Source of the DNA: Aureicoccus marinus
Lineage (GTDB): Bacteria > Bacteroidota > Bacteroidia > Flavobacteriales > Flavobacteriaceae
DNA length: 64,000 nucleotides
Assembly (NCBI RefSeq): GCF_002954325.1
Contig: NZ_MQVX01000001.1
Span: 687,546 to 751,545, forward strand
Direction: 5' to 3'
The notes under the pieces were generated by a model. It was not told the origin of the DNA and made no database searches. It was given only the letters and a program-made list of their open reading frames with translations. Position 1 is the stretch's first letter; each line of letters starts with the position of its first letter. A program made the position numbers and the translations under genes. Shown here in pieces: positions 40,669 through 49,193 of the stretch.

Positions 40669-41337
40669 GTGACTAAAAACGCATCTCAGGTAGAGGAACT
40701 AGGAGATAATCATATCGCTACCTCTGTGGAGACACCCTTGAGACCAGATGCCTTTGAGCATTCTGATGAGGAGAAGATTGAGAACATACAAGGTCTGTTT
40801 GGACAGATCATGGAAGAGTTGGGTTTGGACTTGACAGACGAAAGCCTTTCAGGTACTCCATACCGCTTTGCAAAAATGTATGTGAAGGAGTTGTTTTATG
40901 GTTTGAATCCTCAGAAGAAACCTAAGATTTCTACTTTCCCCAATACCTATGGGTACAAGCAACTTTTAGTCGAACAAAACATAAATATTGATTCGTCCTG
41001 TGAACATCACTTTCTTCCTATAGTGGGGAAAGCACATGTCGGATACATTCCAAAGGATCGTGTTGTTGGTCTTTCTAAGATTAATCGACTCGTAGATTAC
41101 TATGCGCACAGGCCTCAAGTACAGGAGCGGCTTTGTCTGCAAATCATGAAGGATCTTCAAAAGATTTTGGATACTCCAGATGTAATTGTTCTGGTGGAAG
41201 CCAAACATCTGTGTGTGTCTTCTCGTGGTATAAAAGATAAGGACAGTTTCACTTCCACCTTAGAGTACGGCGGATGCTTTAGTGAAGAATCCTTACGGAA
41301 GGAGTTTTACGACCTTCTAAAACCCACTTTGGATTAA
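40669..41337 (+). CDS. folE: GTP cyclohydrolase I
   Basis: Zinc enzyme that opens GTP to dihydroneopterin triphosphate, the entry to folate and pterins. GTG at 40669 gives 222 aa. The core is typical: LSGTPYRFAKMYVKELFYG, then SSCEHHFLPIVGKAHVGYIP with zinc ligands Cys and His, VGLSKINRLVDYYAHRPQVQE, and the third ligand in KHLCVSSRGIKD. All three ligands are kept, so it is not obviously zinc-free. FolE paralogues in zinc-starvation regulons are known in other bacteria; whether a second folE exists here lies outside the window. Nine bases after the LCIB-type gene. Confidence 0.96.
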   Translation: MTKNASQVEELGDNHIATSVETPLRPDAFEHSDEEKIENIQGLFGQIMEELGLDLTDESLSGTPYRFAKMYVKELFYGLNPQKKPKISTFPNTYGYKQLLVEQNINIDSSCEHHFLPIVGKAHVGYIPKDRVVGLSKINRLVDYYAHRPQVQERLCLQIMKDLQKILDTPDVIVLVEAKHLCVSSRGIKDKDSFTSTLEYGGCFSEESLRKEFYDLLKPTLD

Positions 41338-41341
41338 AGAT

Positions 41342-41382
41342 TTTCTTGTGTGATTAAACCCCGGTTCAATTCGATTTTATCG
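41342..41382 (+). repeat. 41-nt direct repeat, copy 2
   Basis: Identical over 41 nt to 39706-39746. It forms the start of a second terminator-like hairpin (ACCCCG with TGGGGT, 41358-41396) after folE and also holds the last codons and stop of the convergent phosphatase gene. Confidence 0.95.
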
Positions 41383-42729
41383 TCTTGATCTGGGGTATTT
41401 TAATTCCTTTGCCGCAATATCTTTCGTCCATAATTCTTTCCCGTCTTTATCCAGTATCTGAATGGTCAGCACACGCTCTGTCCTTGGACCTGATACGGTT
41501 AATATTCCGTAGTTGTGCTCTCCAACCAGGGTTTCTTCCAGCTTGTACTTATTGAGTACTTCTTTATTCTGATTGGCTCCCGCGGTAAGGGAAGAACAAG
41601 TCAGGTCGTAAAGAGGATAGTAGCGGTCACTTTCCTGCATTTTACTCAGGCCGGTATGGTGCCGGTCCCCATCCAGAAAAATAACTCCCTCGATTCTTGC
41701 TTCTCGGATTCTTCTAAGGAGGTATTGCTGTTCTTCTGGGAAGGTGGCATAATTCTCGTACATCGCTTCTGTACTGAGTACCTGACCTCCGATAGCCACA
41801 AACTTAAACGGGGCGCGGCTGCTTGCTAAGGCATTGATCAGCCAGTCAATTTGAGCTTTGCCCAGCATTTGACGATCTCCGGTATAGTTGTCATTGGAGG
41901 TTCTGTGGTAGCGATTATCCAGCAGGAAAAATTGTATGTCAGCCCACTGAAAGCTACCGGTGATCCCGCCCTCACCCGTGAGGTTATAATTCGGGTTCGT
42001 CCAGAACAGTTGAAATATTTCGGAGGCCGTTTCTTTCATCCAATAACTTCCATCGGCATTATTGGGTCCAAAATCGTGATCATCCCAAATCGCATAGTGA
42101 TGGGTCGAAGCCAGTAAGGGTTGGACTTCCGGGAGCGAACGCGTATGGGTATACCGGTGCAAAAATCCGGTGCGGGAATTCCAATCGACTTCTCTTAGGT
42201 AGGTGTTGTCACCCAGCCACAGCATAAAATCCGGATTGCTCTTATGAATAGACTGAAAGATTTCAAACTCGCTTCCATAGGGTCTGCCCGGGCGGTCAAA
42301 TTCAGGCTCGTTGACATAGTTGCAACTACCAATTGCAAAACGCACGGTCGGAGGATCGGTTCGCCATTGCCAGAGGGTCTGGGATTCAAATTCCATCGGG
42401 TAGTCTCTGCGTACCTTTTTACCGTTAATGTGTAGGGTGTAGGTGTACTTTTTTCCAGGTAATACCTTGTCGGCAATGAGCTTAGCCACAAAAGCCTGAT
42501 AGGGGTCGGTAGTGACTTTAGCTGTTTTAAACTTGACTTTAGGATCAGCCTGATCGTAGTACTCAAAATAGACCTCTGCGCTTTCGGTGGTTTGTGCCCA
42601 AAGTAGGACTTCCCGCATGGTAGAATACCCTACCATAGGGCCTGATTGTAAAAGATCCTGGGCTTGTATGGCCAAAGTGACAAATAGGAAAAGAGAAGTG
42701 CTAATGAGATGTCGAAATCGAGCGGTCAT
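41377..42729 (-). CDS. PhoD-like alkaline phosphatase / metallophosphatase, secreted
   Basis: Exported phosphodiesterase or phosphomonoesterase of 450 aa. Signal peptide HLISTSLFLFVTLAIQAQ, an N-terminal fibronectin-like domain (about 25-130), then the PhoD-like metallophosphatase core: FAIGSCNYVNEPEF (Cys ligand region), LWLGDNTYLREVDW, YAIWDDHDFGPNNADG and FLDGDRHHTGLSKM. These hold the Asp/His/Asn metal ligands (Fe/Ca in Bacillus PhoD). The last five codons lie inside the 41-nt repeat, in convergent overlap with the folE terminator. It is probably involved in phosphate scavenging. Confidence 0.9.
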   Translation of the reverse strand: MTARFRHLISTSLFLFVTLAIQAQDLLQSGPMVGYSTMREVLLWAQTTESAEVYFEYYDQADPKVKFKTAKVTTDPYQAFVAKLIADKVLPGKKYTYTLHINGKKVRRDYPMEFESQTLWQWRTDPPTVRFAIGSCNYVNEPEFDRPGRPYGSEFEIFQSIHKSNPDFMLWLGDNTYLREVDWNSRTGFLHRYTHTRSLPEVQPLLASTHHYAIWDDHDFGPNNADGSYWMKETASEIFQLFWTNPNYNLTGEGGITGSFQWADIQFFLLDNRYHRTSNDNYTGDRQMLGKAQIDWLINALASSRAPFKFVAIGGQVLSTEAMYENYATFPEEQQYLLRRIREARIEGVIFLDGDRHHTGLSKMQESDRYYPLYDLTCSSLTAGANQNKEVLNKYKLEETLVGEHNYGILTVSGPRTERVLTIQILDKDGKELWTKDIAAKELKYPRSRR

Positions 42730-42792
42730 AAGTCGGTAATTTTTTATGGTGCAAAAGTAGAGGATACCAATTGGCTTATGGGCAGCTCTGGC

Positions 42793-43287
42793 TTAAGTAT
42801 TCTTTAAATCTTCGTTATTACTAGAGGAGTCTCGCCGTATTTCACTCGCCAGGCCTATGGCTTCTTGAATCCGGTTATAGGTGCCACAGCGACAGAGATT
42901 ACCGTTCATGGTCATTTTTACATCCAGGTCTGATGGATTAGGGTTGCGATCCAAAAGAGCCGCAGCCATCATGATCTGCCCAGATTGGCAGTATCCGCAT
43001 TGGGCAACATCCAATTCCTTCCACGCTTTTTGCACTGGATGATCTCCCTTTGGACTGAGTCCCTCGATGGTGGTTACTTTCTTATCGATAGACGAAATCG
43101 GGAATTGGCAAGACCGTATTCCCACACCGTCCAGATGAACTGTGCAGGCGCCACATTGGGCTATACCGCACCCAAATTTGGTGCCGACTAAGTTCAGATG
43201 GTCCCGGAGGACCCACAATAAGGGAGTGTCGGCTTCACATTCTACTGTAAAAGAATTTCCATTGACCTCAAGGGTGTAGGTAGGCAT
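42793..43287 (-). CDS. 2Fe-2S subunit of a molybdenum hydroxylase (IorA/CoxS-like), orphan
   Basis: A 164-residue two-cluster ferredoxin subunit. The first cluster ligands are Cys40, 45, 48 and 60 ([11 protein letters not shown]...C), the second Cys97, 100, 132 and 134 (CGYCQSGQ...CRC), exactly as in the small subunit of isoquinoline 1-oxidoreductase and related xanthine-oxidase family enzymes. No large molybdopterin subunit lies next to it: the next minus-strand gene is the phosphatase, and upstream the neighbour is divergent. The partner must be elsewhere. MogA, needed for the cofactor, is encoded 12 kb away. Confidence 0.9.
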   Translation of the reverse strand: MPTYTLEVNGNSFTVECEADTPLLWVLRDHLNLVGTKFGCGIAQCGACTVHLDGVGIRSCQFPISSIDKKVTTIEGLSPKGDHPVQKAWKELDVAQCGYCQSGQIMMAAALLDRNPNPSDLDVKMTMNGNLCRCGTYNRIQEAIGLASEIRRDSSSNNEDLKNT

Positions 43288-43438
43288 CGTAGTGACTTTG
43301 CTATTTCCCTAAAGATAGGGCGATTCCGGGTGGTTATAAAGGCTGTTTTTCTTTTAGTTGGATCAAATATGGGATGAATATCGTATTCCCTGCCGTGCTC
43401 AGTGCCAATACATTTGGACCAACTAATACACAGTAATT

Positions 43439-44490
43439 ATGAAAAAAGTAATGGGGCTGGTTCTTTGCCAGTTATTTTTAACCACAGCCATCTTTGCTCA
43501 AGAAGTCAAAGAGGTTAAAGTCAAAAACCTGGCGAGCTTTGGAATGCCTAAATTCAAGGATGCTCCAAAAAGGGTTTTTATTCAAGAGTTCTATATTAAC
43601 TACCAGATGGTCTATGACCAAACGAGTATTGCCAAAGGATCACCAGAACTCGGGGGAGGCGCTCGTGGATCGGCCAAGGCTCAGTTGATTTTAGGGCTAC
43701 AAGGTATTCAGGAAGCTGATTTACAGGCCATGACCGATCAATTGTACAAGGAGTATACCGACCGTTTAAAACAAGCTGGTTTTGAGATTGTCACCGCAGC
43801 TGACCTGCAAGGGGAACCTACGTTTGAAGCTGGACGGTGATCAATGGAGGAGAGCCGAACAAAGCGCAATTCCCTGGTTATATTACTACAGCGCCGAGCA
43901 ACACCCAATTCTTCATTAAGAAAGAAACCAAGAGTGGCAAAAGAAAAACCAAAGGCGGAGCCTTTGACAATGGGATGGGAACCTCCAAAAGCCTAGGGGG
44001 AATTATCGTGGCTCGTGTCAATGTCGCGATCCCTTTTGTTGAGGATGGCCAATCACAAGGGAGTAGAGCACTGACCAAGACCTTTGGAGGTGTAGCGAAG
44101 GTGGTCGCTCGACCAAGTCTAGGCGTGGTTAATGCAACATCTTTTCAGGTCAAGGGAGGATTTGCTCAAAAAACCATCATCCTCAATTCCAATTCACTTT
44201 TCGCATTTAAGAAGGGGCTCAAATACCAAGCGACATTGAATGTTGTTCCTAAGAAAACCATCGCCATTGATGGGGTATTAGAAGACAAAAAGTACAAGGC
44301 TGTTAAAAGCGCAGAGCAGGACCTTTGGGGGTCAGACTATGGAGCAATTCGTGTATTCTCCGCTTCGGATGTTGTACTGGAAAAAATGCAGGCGGTTCCC
44401 TGTGATCCTGAAGTCTATAAAAAAGGCGTCATGATGGGCAGTTCAGCTTATCTCAATGCTTCCTTAGATGAATTTTTGAAATATCAATAA
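43439..44490 (+). CDS. Secreted hypothetical protein, apparent frameshift
   Basis: The first part (signal MKKVMGLVLCQLFLTTAIFAQ, then a 110-residue domain with VFIQEFYINYQMVYD) stops at 43840. The second part starts in another frame as WTVINGGEPNKAQFPGYI and ends at 44490. One missing base near 43829-43831 (GAAGC before TGGACG) joins them into a single 350-codon gene. The mature protein is beta-rich, with a Gly-rich loop RKTKGGAFDNGMG and the repeat-like KVVARPSLGVV. I do not recognise the family. The perfect continuity of both halves suggests a sequencing deletion. Confidence 0.7.
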
Positions 44491-44524
44491 GGTCCGGAGG
44501 AGCTGCGTTTAGCTGGCCGTTTAT

Positions 44525-44556
44525 CGGGCTTTGCCTATTTTGTCTGCCAAAGCCCG
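44525..44556 (+). terminator. Strong hairpin between genes, possible terminator
   Basis: Perfect 9-bp stem CGGGCTTTG/CAAAGCCCG with a 14-base loop in the 89-base gap before the sensor kinase. No long T-run follows, so termination is uncertain. Confidence 0.4.
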
Positions 44557-44579
44557 GTTTCCGGTTAACTCCTAGAAAA

Positions 44580-46526
44580 ATGCATAAGTTCCTGATTTGT
44601 TTGTTGTGTTCGCTGTTTTGTTCTGCTTTAACTGCCCAGAACGCCGATAGTCTATTGATTGAAGCGCGCCAACAAAAAGATGACTCCCTTCAATTTTCTC
44701 TTTACCGACAAAGTGCGTTCTCTTTGATTTTTAGCGATAAGCAAAAGGCCAAAGAAGTGCTGGAAGAAGGACTGGCCTTATCCCTAAAAAAGGACAACCC
44801 GTTGGGACAGGTGAAGTTGCTCTATGTAAAGGGGATTTACATGGATGTTCACCAGCAGTCGGATTCTGCTCACTATTATTTCAGTAAAGGCTTAGAAAAA
44901 AGTCGGTCTAATGGGTATAAATCCCAGGAAGCCACTGGAATGAATAATCTGGGGATGTACAATTGGAATATCGGAAAATTCGAGGAGGCTCTCGGGTACT
45001 TTTTCGAAGGGCTAAAGCTCAATGAAGCACATGGCGACCCAAAGAATAACGCAAAGTATTTAAATAACATCGGCTTGATCTACCAGGAAATGCTCTTACT
45101 TGAAAAGTCCTTGGAATTCCATAGGAAGAGTCTCGCTTTGCGCAAAGAATTTAATTTGCTGAATGAGCAGCCCGCGTCCCTTAATAATATTGGGATTTGC
45201 CTGACAGACCTTAAGCGTTATGAGGAAGCAGAGGCCGCTTATATGGAAGGCTTACAAGTGGCTAAGAAAGCCAACAACCTCTTGGAGTATTACCTCTTGT
45301 TGGAGAATTTGGGGTATATGTACATGGAGCAAGAAAAGAATGCCTTGGCAGAGGAATACTTCAGTATGGCGCTTGATCGTCCAGAGACCCTTGGACGGGA
45401 CCCCAAATCTGAATTGATTATTTCAGGGCATTTAATCGGTCTTTACAATAGATTGAACAGGCTAGAAGAATCCCAGCGATATATCCAAAAGGCCTCGGAG
45501 ATTTTAAAGGAGTATCCTGACTTAAAAACCTATGCCGACCACATTCATGCCAACTCAGTAGAAAGTCATTACCGCTCCCAAAAATTGCTTCAGGCCAGGG
45601 CGGCTTTCAAAGCCTATGCTCAACTGAAAGATTCTGTTTTCTCCAAGAATAGCGCTACGGCGCTTGCCGATATGGAAGTTCGCTACGATACCGAAAAGAA
45701 GGAGAGAAAGTTACTGGAACAGAAAGTGGCGATGACCGAGAAGGACCTGACGATTCAACGAAAGGAGTACCAGCTTATCGGGCTGATTATTTTGCTTTTG
45801 CTCATAGGTCTAATCGGTTATTTGATATACAATCAGCAACAGATCAAACACTTGCAGTTTAAAAAAGAGACGGCACTTCGCGAGGCCATGGCTCAGATTG
45901 AAACTCAGAACAAAATGCAGGAGCAGCGTTTAGCGATTTCCCGCGATCTCCACGATAATATTGGTTCCCAATTAACCTTTATCATTTCGTCTATTGATAA
46001 CCTGGGGTATGGTTTTGAGCTGGAAAAGCCTTTGACCGATAAGCTCAATCAGATCAGTGGATTTACTCGCCATACTATCGGTGAATTAAGAGATACCATT
46101 TGGGCGATGAACCATTCCACCATGACTTTTGAGGAACTCCAGGGCCGTATTTCTAATTTCTTAAGTCAAGCACAGCAGGCCGAAGAAAGGATTATGTTTT
46201 CTTTTGAAGCGGAAGAAGCCTTACAGCAAAAAGAGCTAACCTCTTTACAAGCCATGAATATCTACCGAATTGTCCAGGAATCGGTCAATAACTCCATAAA
46301 GCACGCCAATCCTTCAGAGGTCAAGGTAGAAGCAAGCTTTAAAGAGGGGATTTATTGTACCATCCGTGATAACGGGAAAGGATTCAACCTTCAATCCATC
46401 AGTGACGGGAACGGCTTGCACAATCTGCGAAAGCGGGCCGCTGATATCGGCGCTGAAGTGCATATTGAATCGTCCCAAAAGGGGACCTATATCCAATTGT
46501 CGAATATCCAAGTTCAGCAGGCATGA
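44580..46526 (+). CDS. TPR-containing sensor histidine kinase
   Basis: Sensor of 648 aa built like the one at 7209-9320. A signal peptide (LLCSLFCSALTAQ) is followed by about six TPR repeats (residues 30-380; for example EATGMNNLGMYNWNIGKFEEAL), a coiled coil, one membrane helix (about 398-418, LIGLIILLLLIGLIGYLIY), the HisKA_3 motif SRDLHDNIGSQLTFI with phospho-His at about 457, and a HATPase_c domain (NSIKHANP, RDNGKGF, GNGLHNLRKRA). The stop overlaps the start of its regulator by four bases (ATGA). The periplasmic TPR ligand is unknown. Confidence 0.92.
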   Translation: MHKFLICLLCSLFCSALTAQNADSLLIEARQQKDDSLQFSLYRQSAFSLIFSDKQKAKEVLEEGLALSLKKDNPLGQVKLLYVKGIYMDVHQQSDSAHYYFSKGLEKSRSNGYKSQEATGMNNLGMYNWNIGKFEEALGYFFEGLKLNEAHGDPKNNAKYLNNIGLIYQEMLLLEKSLEFHRKSLALRKEFNLLNEQPASLNNIGICLTDLKRYEEAEAAYMEGLQVAKKANNLLEYYLLLENLGYMYMEQEKNALAEEYFSMALDRPETLGRDPKSELIISGHLIGLYNRLNRLEESQRYIQKASEILKEYPDLKTYADHIHANSVESHYRSQKLLQARAAFKAYAQLKDSVFSKNSATALADMEVRYDTEKKERKLLEQKVAMTEKDLTIQRKEYQLIGLIILLLLIGLIGYLIYNQQQIKHLQFKKETALREAMAQIETQNKMQEQRLAISRDLHDNIGSQLTFIISSIDNLGYGFELEKPLTDKLNQISGFTRHTIGELRDTIWAMNHSTMTFEELQGRISNFLSQAQQAEERIMFSFEAEEALQQKELTSLQAMNIYRIVQESVNNSIKHANPSEVKVEASFKEGIYCTIRDNGKGFNLQSISDGNGLHNLRKRAADIGAEVHIESSQKGTYIQLSNIQVQQA

Positions 46527-47173
46527 AAATAAAGCTCGCCATTGCAGATGACAACCCCTTCATGATGTCGGCGGTTAAGGCTAAAATTGCCTTTTTCCCG
46601 GAGATTGATCTCAAATTCACCGCACAATCTGGAACAGAATTGCTTGATCAATTGACAGACAATCACCATATCGATATGGTCTTGATGGATATTGAAATGC
46701 CCGGTATGGATGGCATTGAAGCAACGGCGAAGGTCAGTTCTCTTTATCCGCACATCAAGATTATTATGCTTACTGTCTTCGATGAGGATGAGTATATTTT
46801 CCAGGCCATTCAGGCTGGAGCTCACGGTTATCTCTTAAAAGAAACAGATCCTAAAAGTCTTTTCAATGGCATGAAGGAAACCCTAGAAGGCGGCGCGACC
46901 ATGACCCCTTCAATTGCGCTTAAAACCCTGCGATTACTTCGTAATCCTATCGAACCGTTAGAGGAGAAGGAGCGCCTTAAAGTGGCCTTAACTGAACGCG
47001 AAATGCAGGTTTTAGAACAATTGGGCAAGGGCCTGTCTTACAAGGCAATTGCAGAGAATTTGATCGTTTCTGTTGGAACGATTCGTAAACACATCGAAAG
47101 CATTTACCGCAAGCTCCAGGTTCACAACAAAACCGAGGCCGTAGAAAAGGCTAAAAGAAATAGAATTATCTAG
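46523..47173 (+). CDS. NarL-family response regulator
   Basis: A 216-residue regulator: receiver (1-120) with IADDNPFMM acidic pair and phospho-Asp in VLMDIEMPGMDG, then Lys in HGYLLKETDP; LuxR HTH (about 150-212) with LTEREMQVLEQLGKGLSYKAIAENL and TIRKHIESIYRKL. Both parts are canonical. It overlaps the kinase by 4 bases, so the pair is one unit. Its stop overlaps the convergent next gene by 4 bases. Confidence 0.93.
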   Translation: MKIKLAIADDNPFMMSAVKAKIAFFPEIDLKFTAQSGTELLDQLTDNHHIDMVLMDIEMPGMDGIEATAKVSSLYPHIKIIMLTVFDEDEYIFQAIQAGAHGYLLKETDPKSLFNGMKETLEGGATMTPSIALKTLRLLRNPIEPLEEKERLKVALTEREMQVLEQLGKGLSYKAIAENLIVSVGTIRKHIESIYRKLQVHNKTEAVEKAKRNRII

Positions 47174-48066
47174 AATTCGATACGGTCGTAGGCCTTGAGG
47201 GTTTTTAAAGTCCACAGGGTTTGTATACCGGCCCATTCCAGCTTCATTCCTTCGCTCAGTCCGTACCAGGTATCCCAGCGTCCGTCCGGTTTTTGTTTCT
47301 GAATTAGAGCGTTCAGATCCCTTGCGATATCAGAGGTTGTGAAAGAATCCGACAATACATCATTAGGATGCGGTGCAAAATACAGGCGATGTGGCTTTCC
47401 GTAGAGGCCCCATCCTTCGTCTGCATAATCATCGCAGATGATTTCGCTGGTCTGGAGCCAATCTTTGTACTTCTTAAGTTCTTTTTTGGCACGATTGCGA
47501 TCCGGATGGAACTGGAGAAATTGTAATCGGCGAGGGGTGCAGAGGTGGCAAAAAAGGTGTTTTTCTTGAAGGCGATCCAGTTCTTGCCAAACAAATTGAT
47601 CTGCAGTGTTCATCCAGGGAATGTCAACTTCGTACTTGTAAAGTATGCCAAGAAGTGGAGCCGTGGTACTTAAGGCGGCCCATTCTTTAACCGTTTTAAA
47701 ATGGTCCGCACAAGGGTAGGAGGAAGTGGGCCTGAACATCCAGGGTACTCCTCCCTTATCCGTTGTTACCTCTTCGAAGTAAGGCATGAAGTCCGAAAGT
47801 AAAAGTTCCTTGTTTAGCAATCCTACTTCTTCTATGGTTTCCAAAGCCATGACAGAAAACAAGGGCTGACTTTCTGGAGAGGCTGTATCAGGCTCCATCC
47901 CGTGACCAAAACCTCCATCGCGATTGCGGTAAGCGTAAACGGCATGAAATACTCCTTTCGCCGGACCTCCTTCAAAGTGGTAATGGAAAAGCCGGCGTTC
48001 AATCATGCGGGCATTGGTCAGGATAAAATCCCGCGCTTTTAGGTACTGCTCTCTGGAGAGTTTCAT
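47170..48066 (-). CDS. Prenyltransferase/squalene-cyclase-like alpha-toroid protein
   Basis: A soluble 298-residue protein; the start at 48066 (MKLSREQYLKARDFIL) is preferred over the in-frame Met two codons earlier. The sequence shows repeats of the type found in terpene-cyclase-like alpha/alpha toroids: VFHAVYAYRNRDGGFGHGMEPD and LIQKQKPDGRWDTWYG, each with the DGGF/DGRW turn of such QW-like repeats. No catalytic Asp cluster of a true cyclase (DxDD) can be seen. Homologues in Bacteroidota and Bacilli are hypothetical. Function unknown. Confidence 0.72.
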   Translation of the reverse strand: MKLSREQYLKARDFILTNARMIERRLFHYHFEGGPAKGVFHAVYAYRNRDGGFGHGMEPDTASPESQPLFSVMALETIEEVGLLNKELLLSDFMPYFEEVTTDKGGVPWMFRPTSSYPCADHFKTVKEWAALSTTAPLLGILYKYEVDIPWMNTADQFVWQELDRLQEKHLFCHLCTPRRLQFLQFHPDRNRAKKELKKYKDWLQTSEIICDDYADEGWGLYGKPHRLYFAPHPNDVLSDSFTTSDIARDLNALIQKQKPDGRWDTWYGLSEGMKLEWAGIQTLWTLKTLKAYDRIEF

Positions 48067-48094
48067 AGGCAATCATTCATAATCCAGTGGGCCC

Positions 48095-48679
48095 TTAGAG
48101 GTTTTCTGCAATGGAGATCAAGGCCATTCCTGCCGCGGCCCCTGAAATAAATAAATTCCATTCTCGGTGCTTGACGCGGATGATATTTAAAAACAGAAAC
48201 GATAGTCCGGTAATGATCAAAACAATGAGCAATTGCCCCAATTCAATACCAATATTAAACCCGAAAAGAGGCTCCAAAAGGTTGGATGATCCCATCAGAA
48301 GGCTACGCAGGGAGTTCGAAAAATCCATCCCGTGAATCAAACCGAAGAACAGGGCCATAAAGTAATTCCGTTTCATAGAGCTTTGGGCAGCTAACTGACT
48401 GACCTGACTCCCAAGGACATTGCTAAAGGCCGTAATGAGAATGGTCATCGGAATCAGTACAGAGATCACATTAGAGGGTATGCGCAGGATATCCGTAAGC
48501 ACCAAGAACAGCGTAATGCTGTGCCCAAGGGTGAAGGCCGTGACCAACCATAATATCTTGCGCCATTGTTCAATGCGGTAAACAGCACAGAGCACCACCA
48601 AAAACAAAATATGGTCGTAACCAGCCAAATCTGAAATATGGTCAAAGCCAAATTTTACGTAGAACCAAAAGGTATCCAT
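48095..48679 (-). CDS. HupE/UreJ-like membrane protein (copy 1)
   Basis: A 194-residue integral membrane protein with about six helices and the family motifs FGFDHISDLAGYDHILFLVVL near the N terminus, TLGHSITLFL, and FFGLIHGMDFSNSL. His and Asp in the membrane (H14, D22/H23, H53) could carry a metal ion; HupE/UreJ proteins are thought to move nickel or cobalt. It has no signal peptide. It starts 1 base after DUF6702, a pairing common in Flavobacteriia. The other copy at 54674-55351 has a different context. Confidence 0.85.
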   Translation of the reverse strand: MDTFWFYVKFGFDHISDLAGYDHILFLVVLCAVYRIEQWRKILWLVTAFTLGHSITLFLVLTDILRIPSNVISVLIPMTILITAFSNVLGSQVSQLAAQSSMKRNYFMALFFGLIHGMDFSNSLRSLLMGSSNLLEPLFGFNIGIELGQLLIVLIITGLSFLFLNIIRVKHREWNLFISGAAAGMALISIAENL

Positions 48680-48680
48680 G

Positions 48681-49190
48681 CTAGTACTTTAGGTGATGAA
48701 CTGGTGTTTTTTTACTCAACATAAGGCTTTTGGATTTTCCCCTTACATGGACGTAAACAATATTGTTTTGATCAAAAAAAAGATCCGTAAAAACAGCATT
48801 CTTTATCTCCAATGACTTCAACGAAGTAGGTTGATCCAATTCGAAGTAGAGCCATAGGGCCGTGTCTTCTCCCTCTCCAGCGAGTTTTTTGCGTTGAATT
48901 TTAAGTTTTTGCCTCTTGTTGTTCGATTTGATGTAGAAAAACCGATCTAAGTAATTCAGCAACAGCGTTTCCGCGTTTTTTGCCTCATTGGGTTGACAAA
49001 AAGCCAATTCCTTACTGTTGGGATCAAAGACCAAGGCTTCATTGACGTCCGTCAAAAACAGTCGAAGATTAACGGTTATTTTATTCTTCTTTTCGTCCCA
49101 TTCAATCTCGCAAAGCGACAAGCGCAGAGGGTGCGCCAAGCACAATTGCGTTGTTACAAGGGCAGTAAAAAGAAGGAACGTTCTGATCAC
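48681..49190 (-). CDS. DUF6702 family secreted protein
   Basis: A 169-residue exported protein (signal TFLLFTALVTTQLCLAHP) whose mature part opens with HPLRLSLCEIEWDEKKNKI, typical of DUF6702. The remainder is a beta-sandwich-like domain with strong basic patches (KSNNKRQKLKIQRKKL). It lies between the dipeptidase and the HupE-like gene; in Flavobacteriia this pair often occurs together. A role in feeding a metal to HupE is conceivable but unproven. No metal-binding His cluster is seen except HPL and HHL at the ends. Confidence 0.78.
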   Translation of the reverse strand: MIRTFLLFTALVTTQLCLAHPLRLSLCEIEWDEKKNKITVNLRLFLTDVNEALVFDPNSKELAFCQPNEAKNAETLLLNYLDRFFYIKSNNKRQKLKIQRKKLAGEGEDTALWLYFELDQPTSLKSLEIKNAVFTDLFFDQNNIVYVHVRGKSKSLMLSKKTPVHHLKY

Positions 49191-49193
49191 GGA

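Noticed and set aside
42310-42345. Further operator-like GTTGCAA/TTGCAA near 42320
   Set aside because: Spacing and arms do not fit the palindrome and it lies inside the phosphatase coding sequence.
43837-44490. Independent gene starting at GTG 43837
   Set aside because: The frame upstream of this GTG continues sensibly (WTVINGG) into the first half with one base added, so it is the end of one gene.
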